NCBI GenBank assembly: GCA_027717595.1
Contig: JALLOF010000005.1
Span: 30,203-94,202 of the forward strand
Source: Nitrospinae bacterium AH_259_B05_G02_I21
GTDB taxonomy: Bacteria; JADFOP01
Reading direction: 5' to 3'
DNA length: 64,000 nucleotides
The number at the start of each line of letters is the position of its first letter. The stretch's first letter is position 1. Shown here piece by piece: positions 8,182-18,058 of this stretch. A program made the position numbers and the translations under genes. The notes under the pieces were generated by a model. That model was not told where the DNA came from. It made no database searches and worked only from the letters and a program-made list of their open reading frames with translations.

Positions 8182-8211
8182 TTAAGGAAAAGGGCCTCGA
8201 TTTCCTATAAT
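8182..8211 (+). promoter_or_regulatory. Possible promoter upstream of the GH15 gene
   Basis: A perfect TATAAT at 8206-8211 in an AT-rich patch, with a poor -35 (TTAAGG at 8182-8187, 18-bp spacer). It lies about 210 bp before the GH15 start. The weak -35 and long leader keep confidence low. Confidence 0.35.
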
Positions 8212-8420
8212 GTAGCGTGTCTGCTACCCTACTGGCAACGGTCCGGCTTTGGGCCTGCGTAATATCCCCAAGGATGGGTGACCCGGTGGACGAACCATCC
8301 ATCCTAGCCTACTATGGAATAAAATGACCTCACCGAGACATAGATTAGGATAGCACGAGCGATGCCGGGGTTGCTCCCGCCTGAGGCGTTGTCCTCCAGG
8401 GACGGAAAGGGTATGGAGCG

Positions 8421-10226
8421 ATGAGCTATCTGCCAATCGAGAACTATGGGATTATCGGGAATCTGCACACGGCGGCCCTCGTGGGCACGAACGGCTCGAT
8501 TGATTGGCTCTGCTTTCCCGATTTTGACTCCCCAAGCGTCTTCGGGGCGATTCTGGACGACGCAAAGGGGGGAAGATTTCAGATTGCTCCCTCCCGCGAA
8601 GGAGCGACCCCTAAGCAGGTCTACTTGCCCGAGACGAACGTCCTGGTCACCCGGTTCCTGAGTCCCGACGGGGTCGGCGAGGTGATTGATTTCATGCCCG
8701 TCCCGGCCGATGTGAAAGAGGAAGATCATCACCAGCTCATCCGGCGCGTCAAGGTGGTGCGTGGCGCCATGGCATTCAGGGTGCAGTGCCGGCCGGCGTT
8801 CGATTACGCCCGCGCCACTCACGAGACGGACGTGCTCTCCGACGGGGCCGTCTTTCGGAGCCACAACCTCAGCCTGGGACTCGCCACACGCGTCCCGCTA
8901 ATCCTAGATGGCGACGGCGTGGTGGCGGACTTTACCCTGCGCGAGGGCGAAACCACAAGCTTTGTTCTCCAGGGCGCCCCGCCCGAGGGCGGGTGCGGCG
9001 CCTGCGCCCCCGAAGAGCAACAGGAAGAGGCCTTTCTCTCAACCATGGACTACTGGCGCCGATGGATCGGCAAGAGCAACTACCGGGGGCGCTGGCGGGA
9101 GATGGTTGACCGCTCGGCCCTCACCCTGAAGCTCCTCACCTATCGGCCAACGGGGGCCATCGTGGCGGCGCCCACCTGCAGCCTCCCCGAGGGCATCGGG
9201 AGCGAGCGCAACTGGGATTACCGCTACACCTGGATCCGCGACGCCGCCTTCACGCTCTACGGCCTGATGCGTATAGGGCTCACCGACGAGGCCCACCGCT
9301 TCATGGACTGGCTTCAGGCCCGCGCCCACGAGCTCAGCCCCGACGGGTCGCTCCAGGTCATGTACGGCATCGACGGGCGCCACACGCTTACCGAAGAGAC
9401 GCTGGACCACCTGGAGGGCTACCGCGGCTCGCGGCCCGTCCGGATTGGAAACGGAGCCTACAGCCAGCTCCAACTCGACATCTACGGCGAGCTGATGGAT
9501 TCGGTCTACCTCTTCAACAAGTACGGCACCCCCATATCCTATGATTTCTGGGTCAACCTGCGCCGGCTGCTGAACTGGCTATGCGACAACTGGCAGCAGC
9601 CGGACGAGGGCATCTGGGAGGTCCGCGGCGGCCAGCAACACTTCGTCTACTCGAAGCTCATGTGCTGGGTGGCTCTCGATAGGGGGCTGCGCCTAGCCCA
9701 CAAACGCTCCTTCCCGGCGGACCGCGACCGGTGGGAGACAACCAGGGACCAGATTTACGAAGAGATTATGGACAAGGGATGGAACGATAAGCGCCAGGCC
9801 TTCGTCCAGTCTTACGGGAGCGAGCACCTGGATGCAAGCAACCTGATGATGCCGCTGGTCTTTTTCCTCTCACCGACCGACCCACGGATGCTGGCGACCT
9901 TGGACGCCACCATGCGCGAGTTGGTCTCAGACAGTCTCGTCTACCGCTACAACGTGGACGATACCGACGACGGGCTGAAAGGCGATGAGGGGACCTTCAG
10001 CATCTGCACCTTCTGGCTCGTGGAGGCCCTGACCCGGGCTGGACGGGTCGGGGAAGCCCGGCTTATCTTCGAGAAGATGCTCGGCTACGCCAACCACCTG
10101 GGGCTCTACGCCGAGCAAATCGGCCCGACGGGCGAGGCGCTGGGCAACTTCCCGCAGGCCTTCACACACCTGGCGCTCATCAGCGCCGCCTATAACCTCG
10201 ATAAGGCCTTGGGAGAGAGGGGGTGA
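8421..10226 (+). CDS. Glycoside hydrolase family 15 (glucoamylase/trehalase-like)
   Basis: A 601-residue enzyme, full length for the bacterial GH15 group. It opens with [21 protein letters not shown] and [14 protein letters not shown], the conserved N-terminal beta-sandwich start. The (alpha/alpha)6 catalytic barrel shows [14 protein letters not shown] and, near the end, [22 protein letters not shown], which carries the second catalytic acid region. Family members hydrolyse glucosidic bonds of maltodextrins or trehalose; specificity cannot be assigned. No signal peptide is seen, so it is probably cytosolic. It stands alone between the oxidoreductase gene and the transporter genes. The GH57 enzyme at the window end may share glycogen/trehalose metabolism. 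Confidence 0.9.
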   Translation: MSYLPIENYGIIGNLHTAALVGTNGSIDWLCFPDFDSPSVFGAILDDAKGGRFQIAPSREGATPKQVYLPETNVLVTRFLSPDGVGEVIDFMPVPADVKEEDHHQLIRRVKVVRGAMAFRVQCRPAFDYARATHETDVLSDGAVFRSHNLSLGLATRVPLILDGDGVVADFTLREGETTSFVLQGAPPEGGCGACAPEEQQEEAFLSTMDYWRRWIGKSNYRGRWREMVDRSALTLKLLTYRPTGAIVAAPTCSLPEGIGSERNWDYRYTWIRDAAFTLYGLMRIGLTDEAHRFMDWLQARAHELSPDGSLQVMYGIDGRHTLTEETLDHLEGYRGSRPVRIGNGAYSQLQLDIYGELMDSVYLFNKYGTPISYDFWVNLRRLLNWLCDNWQQPDEGIWEVRGGQQHFVYSKLMCWVALDRGLRLAHKRSFPADRDRWETTRDQIYEEIMDKGWNDKRQAFVQSYGSEHLDASNLMMPLVFFLSPTDPRMLATLDATMRELVSDSLVYRYNVDDTDDGLKGDEGTFSICTFWLVEALTRAGRVGEARLIFEKMLGYANHLGLYAEQIGPTGEALGNFPQAFTHLALISAAYNLDKALGERG

Positions 10227-10424
10227 CGGCGGCGGCGCTCCCCGCGTAATATACCTAACACCCTCAAATGCCCCCCCAGAGGAGGTTTCTTTTCCCCGTA
10301 GAATCTGCTATCCTCGCGGATACACCATAACCCACGATTTATCATCAACCATTTCCAGATAAGAGAGGCAACGGTGCGAGGCCAGTTGCCGGCCCAAGAC
10401 CGACCACCCAGGGAGGGAGGAGCG

Positions 10425-11576
10425 ATGCGGCGTTTTGCAGGTTGGGGTGTCATAGGACTTTTGGTTATCCTGATGGGGGCGGTGCCCGTCCAGGCCGAGG
10501 ACGTGGTCCTGGCCGTGGTGGGCCCGATGACGGGCGATTCCGCCCAATACGGCGTCATGGCCAGGCGGGCCGTGAAGCTGTTTGCCGACGAGGCCAACAA
10601 ACGCGGAGGCCTGCTCGTGGCCGGCAAGCGCCGAAGGTTGCGTATTCTCGTCGGCGACGACAAGGCCGACCCCAAGGAGGCCGCCGCCGTGGCGACGAAG
10701 TTCGCCACCAACCGGAAGGTATCCGTCGTCATCGGCCACTTCAACTCCTCGTGCTGTCTGGCCGGCAAGCCGATCTACGCCCGCTACGGGGTTGTGGAGT
10801 TCTCCTACGGCTGCACGAACCCGGAGGTCGCCAAGGGAAGCCCCTGGACCTTCCGCAACGTCTTCGAGGACACCTTCCAGGGCCAAAGCGTGGCCACCTA
10901 CGCCAAAGAGCACCTGGGGCTTGAGCGCGTGGCGGTCTTCTTCGACAACGACGACTACGGCCGAGGACTCAAGGACAGCTTCGTGGCCCACGCCAACAGG
11001 ATCGGGTTGACCGTCGTCGGCCAGGAGGCCTACGACCGCGAGAGTTTCGACTTTCGGGCTCAGCTGACGAAGCTACGCACCCTCAGGCCGCAGGCCATCT
11101 TCGTCTCCGGCCTCTACAACCAGGGAGGTCTCATTGCCTCCCAGGCCCGCCAGCTTGGGATGAAGCGGATCCAAATACTCGGCGCCGACGGGCTTGCAAG
11201 CGACGAGTACATCCGGCTGGCCGGCCCGGCCGCCGATGGGACCATCGTCACCAGCCCCTTTCTCTTCGACCTCGGCGGGCCCGACTCCAAAGCATTCGCC
11301 AATAAGTTCGAGGCCCGCTACGGGGTTGCCCCCGACTGGATTGCGGCCAACGCCTATGACGCAATCGGCATGATCGCCAAGACCATCGAGGACATCGGGA
11401 GCGCCGACCGGAAGGCCATCCGGGACGCCCTGGCCGCCAAGACCACGCGAGCGAAGGGCTACAACGGCATCACCGGCACCACGTTCTTCGACGAGAACGG
11501 GGACTGCAAAAAGCCCGTCTACATGCAGGAGGTCAAAGGGGGCAAGTGGGTGGCCGCCGAGAAGCAGATGGAGTGA
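10425..11576 (+). CDS. livK: Branched-chain amino acid ABC transporter substrate-binding protein
   Basis: A periplasmic binding protein of the LivK/receptor-ligand type, about 383 residues. The N-terminus is a signal peptide (RRFAGWGVIGLLVILMG, cleavage near VQAED). The mature part begins with VVLAVVGPMTGDSAQYG, a hallmark of the family, and contains NSSCCLAGKPIYARYG. Start ATG 10425 follows GGGAGGGAGGA at good spacing; an in-frame ATG at 10374 would add 17 residues ahead of the signal peptide. It precedes livHMGF on the same strand, but a MITE-like repeat occupies the 590-bp gap. The ligand could be an amino acid, amide or other small acid. Confidence 0.9.
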   Translation: MRRFAGWGVIGLLVILMGAVPVQAEDVVLAVVGPMTGDSAQYGVMARRAVKLFADEANKRGGLLVAGKRRRLRILVGDDKADPKEAAAVATKFATNRKVSVVIGHFNSSCCLAGKPIYARYGVVEFSYGCTNPEVAKGSPWTFRNVFEDTFQGQSVATYAKEHLGLERVAVFFDNDDYGRGLKDSFVAHANRIGLTVVGQEAYDRESFDFRAQLTKLRTLRPQAIFVSGLYNQGGLIASQARQLGMKRIQILGADGLASDEYIRLAGPAADGTIVTSPFLFDLGGPDSKAFANKFEARYGVAPDWIAANAYDAIGMIAKTIEDIGSADRKAIRDALAAKTTRAKGYNGITGTTFFDENGDCKKPVYMQEVKGGKWVAAEKQME

Positions 11577-11604
11577 CCGGCGGAGGCCTCCTCCGGTCAC
11601 GGTA

Positions 11605-12069
11605 GTATCCTAGTTTGAACTGAACACCCGCCACCCTGGAGCTTTCACGACGATTTCCCTGCCGTCGCCCGCCCGATGGGGTCCGCCTCAGGTCCGCCTT
11701 AGGCGGACGGCCACCCGCCTCAGGCGGGTCCACTCGACATAGATAGCACACCGCAACACGGCCTGTCGTCACGTACTTCCCTTACTTCGCGTATTGAGGG
11801 CTGTTCTCTTTGGCGGGCTTCGATTTTGCACGTTAGACACTTTTAGACACTTTTAGACACTTGTGTCTAATGTGTCTAATCCCCCATAATCCATTAAATT
11901 TACAGACGTTGCTAGAGATTTAGAGTGTCTAAACGGTGGCTAAAAAACGGAAAGTGTCAAAGGCCTCCAGCAGGGACGGGGGGGAGGCCTGCCGTCGCGT
12001 ACTCCGCTTTTTTCGCGAACTTCGCGAATGAGGGGGGATTTTGTTTGCACGGGTTTCAAGGCAGGACAC
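11605..12069. repeat. MITE-like element, copy A
   Basis: A 465-bp element also found at 23491-23965 and 59133-59596. It has imperfect terminal inverted repeats (GTATCCTAGTTTGAA at the left; inverted GTGTCCTGCCTTGAA at the right) and a left-flanking TA. Internal landmarks shared by all copies are the CTGGAGCTTTCAC segment, a TAGACACTTTT tandem run, TGTGTCTAATGTGTCTAAT, and AAAGTGTCAAAGGCCTCCAG. Palindromes TCCGCCTTAGGCGGA and ACCCGCCTCAGGCGGGT lie near the left end. It has no convincing protein. It fills the livK-livH gap (11577-12167), which otherwise holds nothing recognisable. Confidence 0.8.
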
Positions 12070-12167
12070 TGCCCCAGCCGCCCTGCGCTTTCCAACCTCC
12101 CATCACTGTGCTACAATTCCGCCTCTAATAGACCCCCCGGCTCCTCTCGGGCGGACACCAGCGGTCC

Positions 12168-13130
12168 ATGTTTCCACAACAGCTCATCAACGGCCTCACG
12201 CTGGGCAGCGTATATGCGCTCGTAGCCGTCGGCTACACGATGGTCTACGGCATCATCCAGCTCATAAATTTTGCCCACGGCGAAATCTACATGATTGGGG
12301 CCTACCTCGCCTTCACCGCCATCGCGGTGCTACACCTACCTTTTCCCGCGGCCCTGCTGCTCAGCATGGCGAGCTGTGCTCTGCTAGGGGTTGCCATCGA
12401 TTTCGTGGCCTATCGACCGCTGCGAAAGGCCCCCCGCCTTGCGGCCCTCATCACCGCCATCGGGATGAGCCTCTTTCTCCAAAACATCGCCCAGGCCATC
12501 TGGGGCGCCAACACCCGACCCTTCCCCTTTGAGGCGATCCCCAAGTTCTTCTATGCCAGCGCCTTCTCTCTCGTACAGGTCGGCGGCGCGACGGTGGCCA
12601 CGGTCGGCGAAATTCCAACCGAGGTGGCCGCCCGACCGGACCTCACCATCGTGCTTCAGATTTCCTGGCTCCAGGTGGTCATCCTCACCGTCAGCCTGCT
12701 GTTGATGGTGGGCCTCCACCTCATCGTCCACCGCACCCGCATCGGCACCGCCATGCGGGCCTGCGCCCAAGACCAGATGATGGCGAGCCTCGTCGGCATC
12801 AACGTAAACCGCGTCATCGGCTTCACCTTCGCTTTGGGCAGCGCCCTAGGCGCCGCCGCCGGGGTGCTCGTAGGGGTGTACTACAACGCCATATTCCCCA
12901 CCATGGGCTACCGGGTCGGCGTGGTGGCCTTCGCCGCCGCGGTGCTCGGGGGGATCGGCAACGTGGTCGGAGCCATCCTCGGCGGTCTCATCCTCGGCCT
13001 GGCCGAGGCCCTCGGGGCGGCCTACATAAGCTCGGAGTACCGCTACGCCATCGCCTACGCCATCATGATCTTAGTCATCGTCTTCAAACCATCGGGGCTG
13101 ATGGGGTCCCCGGCCGCCGAGCGGACATAG
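12168..13130 (+). CDS. livH: Branched-chain amino acid ABC transporter permease LivH
   Basis: A 320-residue integral membrane permease, one of the two transmembrane subunits of the Liv-type importer. It starts MFPQQLINGLTLGSVYALVA and has VYGIIQLINFAHGE, both highly conserved in LivH, followed by about eight hydrophobic helices. The coupling-loop region (ACAQDQMMASLVGINVNR) contacts the LivG/LivF ATPases. It begins the livHMGF run, with livM 12 bp downstream. About 100 bp separate it from the end of MITE copy A, so any livH promoter probably lies in or right after that element. Confidence 0.93.
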   Translation: MFPQQLINGLTLGSVYALVAVGYTMVYGIIQLINFAHGEIYMIGAYLAFTAIAVLHLPFPAALLLSMASCALLGVAIDFVAYRPLRKAPRLAALITAIGMSLFLQNIAQAIWGANTRPFPFEAIPKFFYASAFSLVQVGGATVATVGEIPTEVAARPDLTIVLQISWLQVVILTVSLLLMVGLHLIVHRTRIGTAMRACAQDQMMASLVGINVNRVIGFTFALGSALGAAAGVLVGVYYNAIFPTMGYRVGVVAFAAAVLGGIGNVVGAILGGLILGLAEALGAAYISSEYRYAIAYAIMILVIVFKPSGLMGSPAAERT

Positions 13131-13142
13131 GGGGGAGCGGAC

Positions 13143-14200
13143 TTGGCACCTCGTCAAGCCATCAGGCATCGGGCGGGCGCCCTGTGGGACCGAGGCGCTC
13201 ATTGGATGGAAGCCCGCCGCCGGCTCGTCCTCGCGGTCGCCTGCGCGATGGTCCTCGTCGGCCCGCTCCTGCTCGGGGGCTACCCGCTGCGGGTCGCCAT
13301 CACCATCATGCTCTATATGGTGCTGGCCCTCGGCCTCAACATCATCCCGGGCTTTTGCGGGCTGCTCGATCTCGGCTTCGTCGGCTTCTACGGGATCGGC
13401 GCCTACACGGCGGGCCTACTCATCCTGAAGCTGGGCTTCAGCTTCTGGCTTGTGCTGCCCCTGGCGGCCCTCAACGGCGCAATCTGGGGGATTCTGCTCG
13501 GGGCGCCCACCCTGCGGCTCACAGGCGATTACTTCGCCATCGTGACCTTCGGGTTCTCCGAGATCGTGGTGCTCGTCATCACCAACTGGGTCAGCCTCAC
13601 CCGGGGCCCCATGGGGCTGCCCGGCATTGCACCTCCCAGCCTCTTCGGCCACACCTTCAACGGCGAGACTCCCTACTACTACACGATCTTCGGCCTGGTG
13701 GTGCTCACGGTAATCCTGTGCCGCCGGCTCGCCGACTCGCGCCTCGGAAGGGCCTTCTTCGCCATCCGGGAGGACGAGGTCGCGGCGGCCCACTGCGGGA
13801 TTCCCATCATACAGACCAAGGTCATCGCCTTTGCCATCAGCGCTTCGCTGGGGGCGGTCGGCGGGGCGTTCTTCGCCGCCTGGTTCACCTTCATCAGCCC
13901 CAACATGTTCAAGTTTTGGGAGAGCGTATTCATCCTCTGCATGATTGTGCTCGGGGGGATGGGCTCGATCCCCGGGACCATGCTCGGAGCCACGATCCTC
14001 ATCCTCCTGCAGGAGACGCTCAGGCCCTTTGGGGTGCTGCGCTACGTCATCTTTGGGGTGCTGCTCGTCCTCATGATGCGCTTTCGTCCGGCGGGCCTTC
14101 TGGCCGTCGAGCGCGTCCGGGGCGAGATGCGTCCCCTGGAGCACGAGCGACCCTCACAGGCCCGCCGGCCCAAGCCGGGGGAAGATCAGGAGGTCCCGTC

Positions 14201-14204
<4 letters not shown>
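13143..14204 (+). CDS. livM: Branched-chain amino acid ABC transporter permease LivM
   Basis: A 353-residue permease, the partner of LivH. Conserved LivM segments are LALGLNIIPGFCGLLDLGF, GDYFAIVTFGFSEI, RLGRAFFAIREDEVAA and MIVLGGMGSIPGTMLGA, spread over about ten hydrophobic helices; the C-terminus is a charged cytoplasmic tail. The start appears to be TTG at 13143, preceded by GGGGGGAGC at good spacing; the ATG at 13206 is the alternative. The stop codon overlaps the GTG of livG, so translation is probably coupled. Confidence 0.92.
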
Positions 14205-14975
<771 letters not shown>

Positions 14976-14983
<8 letters not shown>

Positions 14984-15680
14984 GCTTCGCGGTGTCACGA
15001 CCGCCTACGGGCTCCTGGAGGCCGTCAAGGGCGTGGACATCTCCATCCGCGACGGCGAGATCGCCTGCCTCATCGGAGCCAACGGGGCCGGCAAATCAAC
15101 CACCCTGCTGACCATCGCCGGGGTCCTTCGGCCACTTAGAGGGACGATCGCCCTGGAGGGACACCGAATCGACGGCCTCTCGGCGGATAACATCGTGCAA
15201 AGGGGGGTGAGCCTCGTGCCCGAAGGGCGGCGCATCTTCCCGGACCTGACGGTGGCGGAGAATCTCTCTCTCGGGGCCTACGCCCGGCGCGACCGGGCCG
15301 CTATAGCCAACGACCTCGAATGGGTCTTCGGCCTCTTCCCCCATCTCGCCGAGCGCAAAGGCCAAAAGGGCGGGACCCTCTCGGGCGGAGAGCAGCAGAT
15401 GCTCGCCATCGGCCGGGCCCTCATGGCCCACCCGCGCCTGCTCCTGCTCGATGAGCCCTCCCTGGGGCTGGCGCCCAGAATCGTCGAGCAGATATTCGAG
15501 ATTCTCGTCGAAATCAACCGGCGGGGGACGACCCTCTTTCTCGTCGAGCAAAACGCCCACCTGGCCCTCACCGTAGCCCAGACGGGCTACGTCATGGAGA
15601 CCGGAAGGATCGTGCTCCACGACCGGGCGGACCGCCTCATCAAGCACCCGCAGGTGCGCTCGGCCTACCTCGGGGAGTAA
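14976..15680 (+). CDS. livF: ABC transporter ATP-binding protein LivF
   Basis: A 234-residue ATPase, the second nucleotide-binding subunit of the importer. It starts MLELRGVTTAYGLLEAVKGV and shows Walker A (GANGAGKST), the signature LSGGEQQMLAIGRAL, Walker B (LLLLDEPSLGLAP) and the switch VEQNAHLAL. The gene overlaps livG by 8 bp and is the last gene of the transporter run. About 120 bp of non-coding DNA separate it from the oppositely oriented STAS gene. Confidence 0.94.
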
Positions 15681-15799
15681 GGGGGATCTAGTATAGGCAG
15701 GATTACATGATGTTATTGGCCTCGATGGGTCTTCGACCTACTAGGGGCAAATAATCCCGAAATCGGCCCTCTCGCCAACTAATCCAGCAGTCGTCCTTC

Positions 15800-16138
15800 T
15801 TAAGTCAAATCCTTCAAGGCCGCTTCACGAGTATCAAAAATTTCAAACAGGTCCTCCAGGTTGGCCAACTTGAGGACGTGTATGATCGGTGGGGTCATCC
15901 CGGAAAGCCGGAAGGGAATCTCGCTTCGGAGGGAGTATTGAAGGCCCTCTATCAAAGTCGCAACTCCGGAAGAGTCCATGAAGCTAACACCCGAGAGGTC
16001 GAGCACTATGGCCACCGGATTCTCGGCGAAGAGAGGGATGAGGGCTTTGTGTAATTCGGGCGAAGCGTTCCATCCGATTTCGCCTGAGACGGCCAAGATG
16101 ACAACGCCGCCGTCCGTATGCTCGACGCTGATCTCCAT
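15800..16138 (-). CDS. STAS-domain anti-sigma factor antagonist-like protein
   Basis: A 112-residue single STAS domain of the SpoIIAA/RsbV type. The phosphorylatable serine lies in the conserved LSGVSFMDSSGVATL segment. Such proteins bind and release a serine kinase/anti-sigma factor in partner-switching pathways. No RsbW-like kinase or PP2C phosphatase is adjacent, so its partner is elsewhere. Minus-strand, downstream of the DUF502 gene with a 195-bp gap that shows no gene. Confidence 0.88.
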   Translation of the reverse strand: MEISVEHTDGGVVILAVSGEIGWNASPELHKALIPLFAENPVAIVLDLSGVSFMDSSGVATLIEGLQYSLRSEIPFRLSGMTPPIIHVLKLANLEDLFEIFDTREAALKDLT

Positions 16139-16333
16139 GAAAGACTCCTATAGCTGCTGGGATGAGGCACCTTATCAGAGAATATGCAGCAGCGCTTCTC
16201 TGGCCAAGTCAGAATCCTCTCAACATCATACTATCCCATGACGAGCAAGGGGAACAGCGAAAACAACCCGGACACACGATGAAATCGCCCCCAGTAACAC
16301 TGAAAAACCAAGAGGCAATTCCGAGGAGAAATG

Positions 16334-17023
16334 TCAACTATCCTTTAGTTGGGAAGGTTCCTTGGGCGCGTCGGCGCTTTTATCATAATTCATACTTTCC
16401 GGAGCGACTGCGCCTCCAGAGATGATGAACGTCATCGCCTCGTCCATCGTCCAGTTCGTAGACGTCACTTTATCAAGTGGCACAATTTCCAGATATCCCG
16501 AGGTGGGGTTTGGCGTGGTTGGAACGTAAACCGCTGCCAGCTCCCTCCCGGTATCATCATCCACCAGGGTACGTGTCACAAAGCCTACGGTTTTCATCTC
16601 CGGAGAGGGGAAATCGATCAGAACCACGCGCTGAACTCCATCCGGTTTTTGCTGCAAGGCCTCAAGAAACGTTTTAACAGCTCCATAGATAGTGTGCACT
16701 ATTGGAATCCTGTCCATAACGGCATCGAACATTGCAATGAGCCGACGCCCGACCACCTGCGCCGCAAGCCACCCGATTAAATAAAAAGAAACCAGAATCA
16801 AGACCACAGCGATAGCCGACTGAAACCATGGATGTATCAACCAATCCGAGAGCGATGGTGCGTAGGGGCGCAGTCCGTTGGCGAACCAGGCCACAACAGG
16901 ACCGCCTAAATTGGTCAACAACTCCAGCAGGAACTCGAATATCAGCCAGGTGACCCAGATGGGAACAATGGTCAGTACGCCCGCCAGTACATATTTCCTT
17001 ACCGATGAAAGGATGGATCTCAC
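16334..17023 (-). CDS. DUF502 family membrane protein
   Basis: About 229 residues with two hydrophobic segments near the N-terminus (YVLAGVLTIVPIWVTWLIF, and AIAVVLILVSFYLIGWLAA) and a soluble C-terminal part containing RIPIVHTIYGAVKTFLEAL and VLIDFPSPEMKTVGFVT. These are the recognisable DUF502 features; function is unknown, although family members are inner-membrane proteins. I choose the GTG at 17023 because a good promoter lies at 17063-17091, downstream of the alternative ATG at 17095, and because RSILSSVRKYVLAG is the usual family start. Confidence 0.82.
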   Translation of the reverse strand: MRSILSSVRKYVLAGVLTIVPIWVTWLIFEFLLELLTNLGGPVVAWFANGLRPYAPSLSDWLIHPWFQSAIAVVLILVSFYLIGWLAAQVVGRRLIAMFDAVMDRIPIVHTIYGAVKTFLEALQQKPDGVQRVVLIDFPSPEMKTVGFVTRTLVDDDTGRELAAVYVPTTPNPTSGYLEIVPLDKVTSTNWTMDEAMTFIISGGAVAPESMNYDKSADAPKEPSQLKDS

Positions 17024-17062
17024 GATTTTATTGCAACCCCACCTGAGATATTGAGCCTGCAA

Positions 17063-17091
17063 AATATGTAATACACAAAACTTGTTGTCAA
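17063..17091 (-). promoter_or_regulatory. Sigma70-type promoter for the DUF502 gene
   Basis: Reading the minus strand: TTGACA (17091-17086), a 17-bp spacer, then CATATT (17068-17063). The -35 is perfect and the -10 matches 4 of 6. The predicted transcription start is near 17055, about 30 bases before the GTG start codon. Confidence 0.6.
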
Positions 17092-17281
17092 GCAAGAGTG
17101 ATCATCAAAGTGTGGTTATTGGTGGTTTGTCGAGATAGAGTTTCTATAACACGATGAAATCGCCCCTTGTGGTCCTTTACCTCCAGGGGCCAAATAACCC
17201 CGAAATCTGACCCTCAGCGCATGTGGGTGGTTACCCCATAGCGAAGGCCCTCAAAAAAATACACATCCTTATAAAAAGCTC

Positions 17282-17309
17282 TTGCATTTCTCTGCCAAAT
17301 CCGTAAAAT
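17282..17309 (+). promoter_or_regulatory. Candidate promoter of a small RNA
   Basis: TTGCAT (17282-17287) and TAAAAT (17304-17309) with a 16-bp spacer. The -10 matches 5 of 6, the -35 only the TTG. It sits just before the hairpin-rich 17316-17409 segment. The preceding 17096-17281 is AT-rich and holds no gene. Confidence 0.4.
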
Positions 17310-17315
17310 AGCGCT

Positions 17316-17409
17316 TTGTGTGTCCGGGGACGTTTTTCCCGGCAACACATATAAATAGTTCACTTGCAAATGGTTGCGAGCCCATGGGCCCTCGAGGGCC
17401 CCTTTTTTT
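17316..17409 (+). ncRNA. Candidate small RNA or leader ending in an intrinsic terminator
   Basis: A roughly 94-nt segment after the candidate promoter. It can form a hairpin with TGTGT/ACACA and CCGGG/CCCGG helices (17317-17349), a small GCAA/TTGC hairpin (about 17364-17375), and a terminator made of the perfect palindrome GGGCCCTCGAGGGCCC (17386-17401) followed by seven T. No gene on this strand ends upstream within 1.6 kb, so the terminator needs another transcript to serve. It could be a stand-alone sRNA or an attenuated leader of the kinase-like gene 65 bp downstream. Confidence 0.4.
17386..17409 (+). terminator. Intrinsic terminator with perfect palindromic stem
   Basis: GGGCCC-TCGA-GGGCCC stem at 17386-17401 followed by CTTTTTTT. 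A textbook rho-independent terminator on the plus strand. It lies upstream of, not after, the nearest plus-strand gene. Confidence 0.75.
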
Positions 17410-17474
17410 GGCGACCCGTCACGTTTGGAGGGAGGGCTGAGATATGAAGCGCACCATCTTCAAATTTGTGAGAT

Positions 17475-17936
17475 ATGTCGGATAGCTTGGTGTTTAAACT
17501 TCTGATGGCAGTCATTGAAAGCAGAGCCATCGGGGACCACGATAATATCTACATAGTTGATGACGGCATAATTGGAAAAAGATGCCGGAACGAGGACCGT
17601 GCCCATAACGAATATAATATTGGAAAATATCTTCTTGATAATGAAATACAAGTCCCAAAGATGTATCAATTGATTACACCCGATTCCTTCCACCAATTCG
17701 ACAATAACGCTCCGGAAGACTGGTTCATATTGATGCAAAGGATAAAGGGTGAAACCATCAACGGATTAGCTGGAACTGAGAAGAAGGAGGCTATTCATCA
17801 GCGCAACCTAGAGTTGGAAAAAGTTTCAGCTTTAGACATCCATCATCCCGACTCCGCTCATGACGATAATTCAATATTTGATACAAAACGAAGAAAGCTA
17901 TACTTAATCGATTTTGAACACTGGCGAAGATTGTAA
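17475..17936 (+). CDS. Small kinase-fold protein (APH/RIO-like), AT-rich
   Basis: A 153-residue protein whose pattern suggests a protein-kinase-like fold: an AHNEYNIGKYL segment resembling the helix-C glutamate region, a hinge-like WFILMQRIKGE, a possible catalytic loop HHPDSAHDDN, and LIDFEHWR resembling the metal-binding DFG/DFE motif. It is short for an aminoglycoside- or lipopolysaccharide-type kinase, and the glycine loop is weak. The DNA is clearly more AT-rich than its surroundings, which suggests transfer. A better ribosome-binding site precedes ATG 17444, whose frame encodes 13 residues and stops at 17485, so the true N-terminus may be frameshifted. Confidence 0.5.
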   Translation: MSDSLVFKLLMAVIESRAIGDHDNIYIVDDGIIGKRCRNEDRAHNEYNIGKYLLDNEIQVPKMYQLITPDSFHQFDNNAPEDWFILMQRIKGETINGLAGTEKKEAIHQRNLELEKVSALDIHHPDSAHDDNSIFDTKRRKLYLIDFEHWRRL

Positions 17937-18058
17937 GGCCCTTTCCATTCAATAGTCTATTCCAACCGGACTGTCCTGCTAGGCCCCCACCAACGCCAGG
18001 AGCGCCCACGGGCCCGCAAGACGCCTCATCGCTCCCCTCCCGAGCCCGACCCTTCCTG

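Noticed and set aside
6903-8210. A 435-codon open frame on the plus strand
   Set aside because: It is antisense to the disulfide oxidoreductase gene, whose motifs are complete. The translated frame has no recognisable domain and is an effect of GC-rich codon use.
11839-11880. TAGACACTTTT tandem units as a CRISPR array
   Set aside because: The units are 10-11 bp without variable spacers, and the same run occurs in all three MITE-like copies. No cas genes are near.
13184-14200. Upstream extension of livG into a 599-residue protein
   Set aside because: The extra part overlaps livM in another frame and resembles nothing. The GTG at 14201 fits the ABC ATPase start and overlaps the livM stop.
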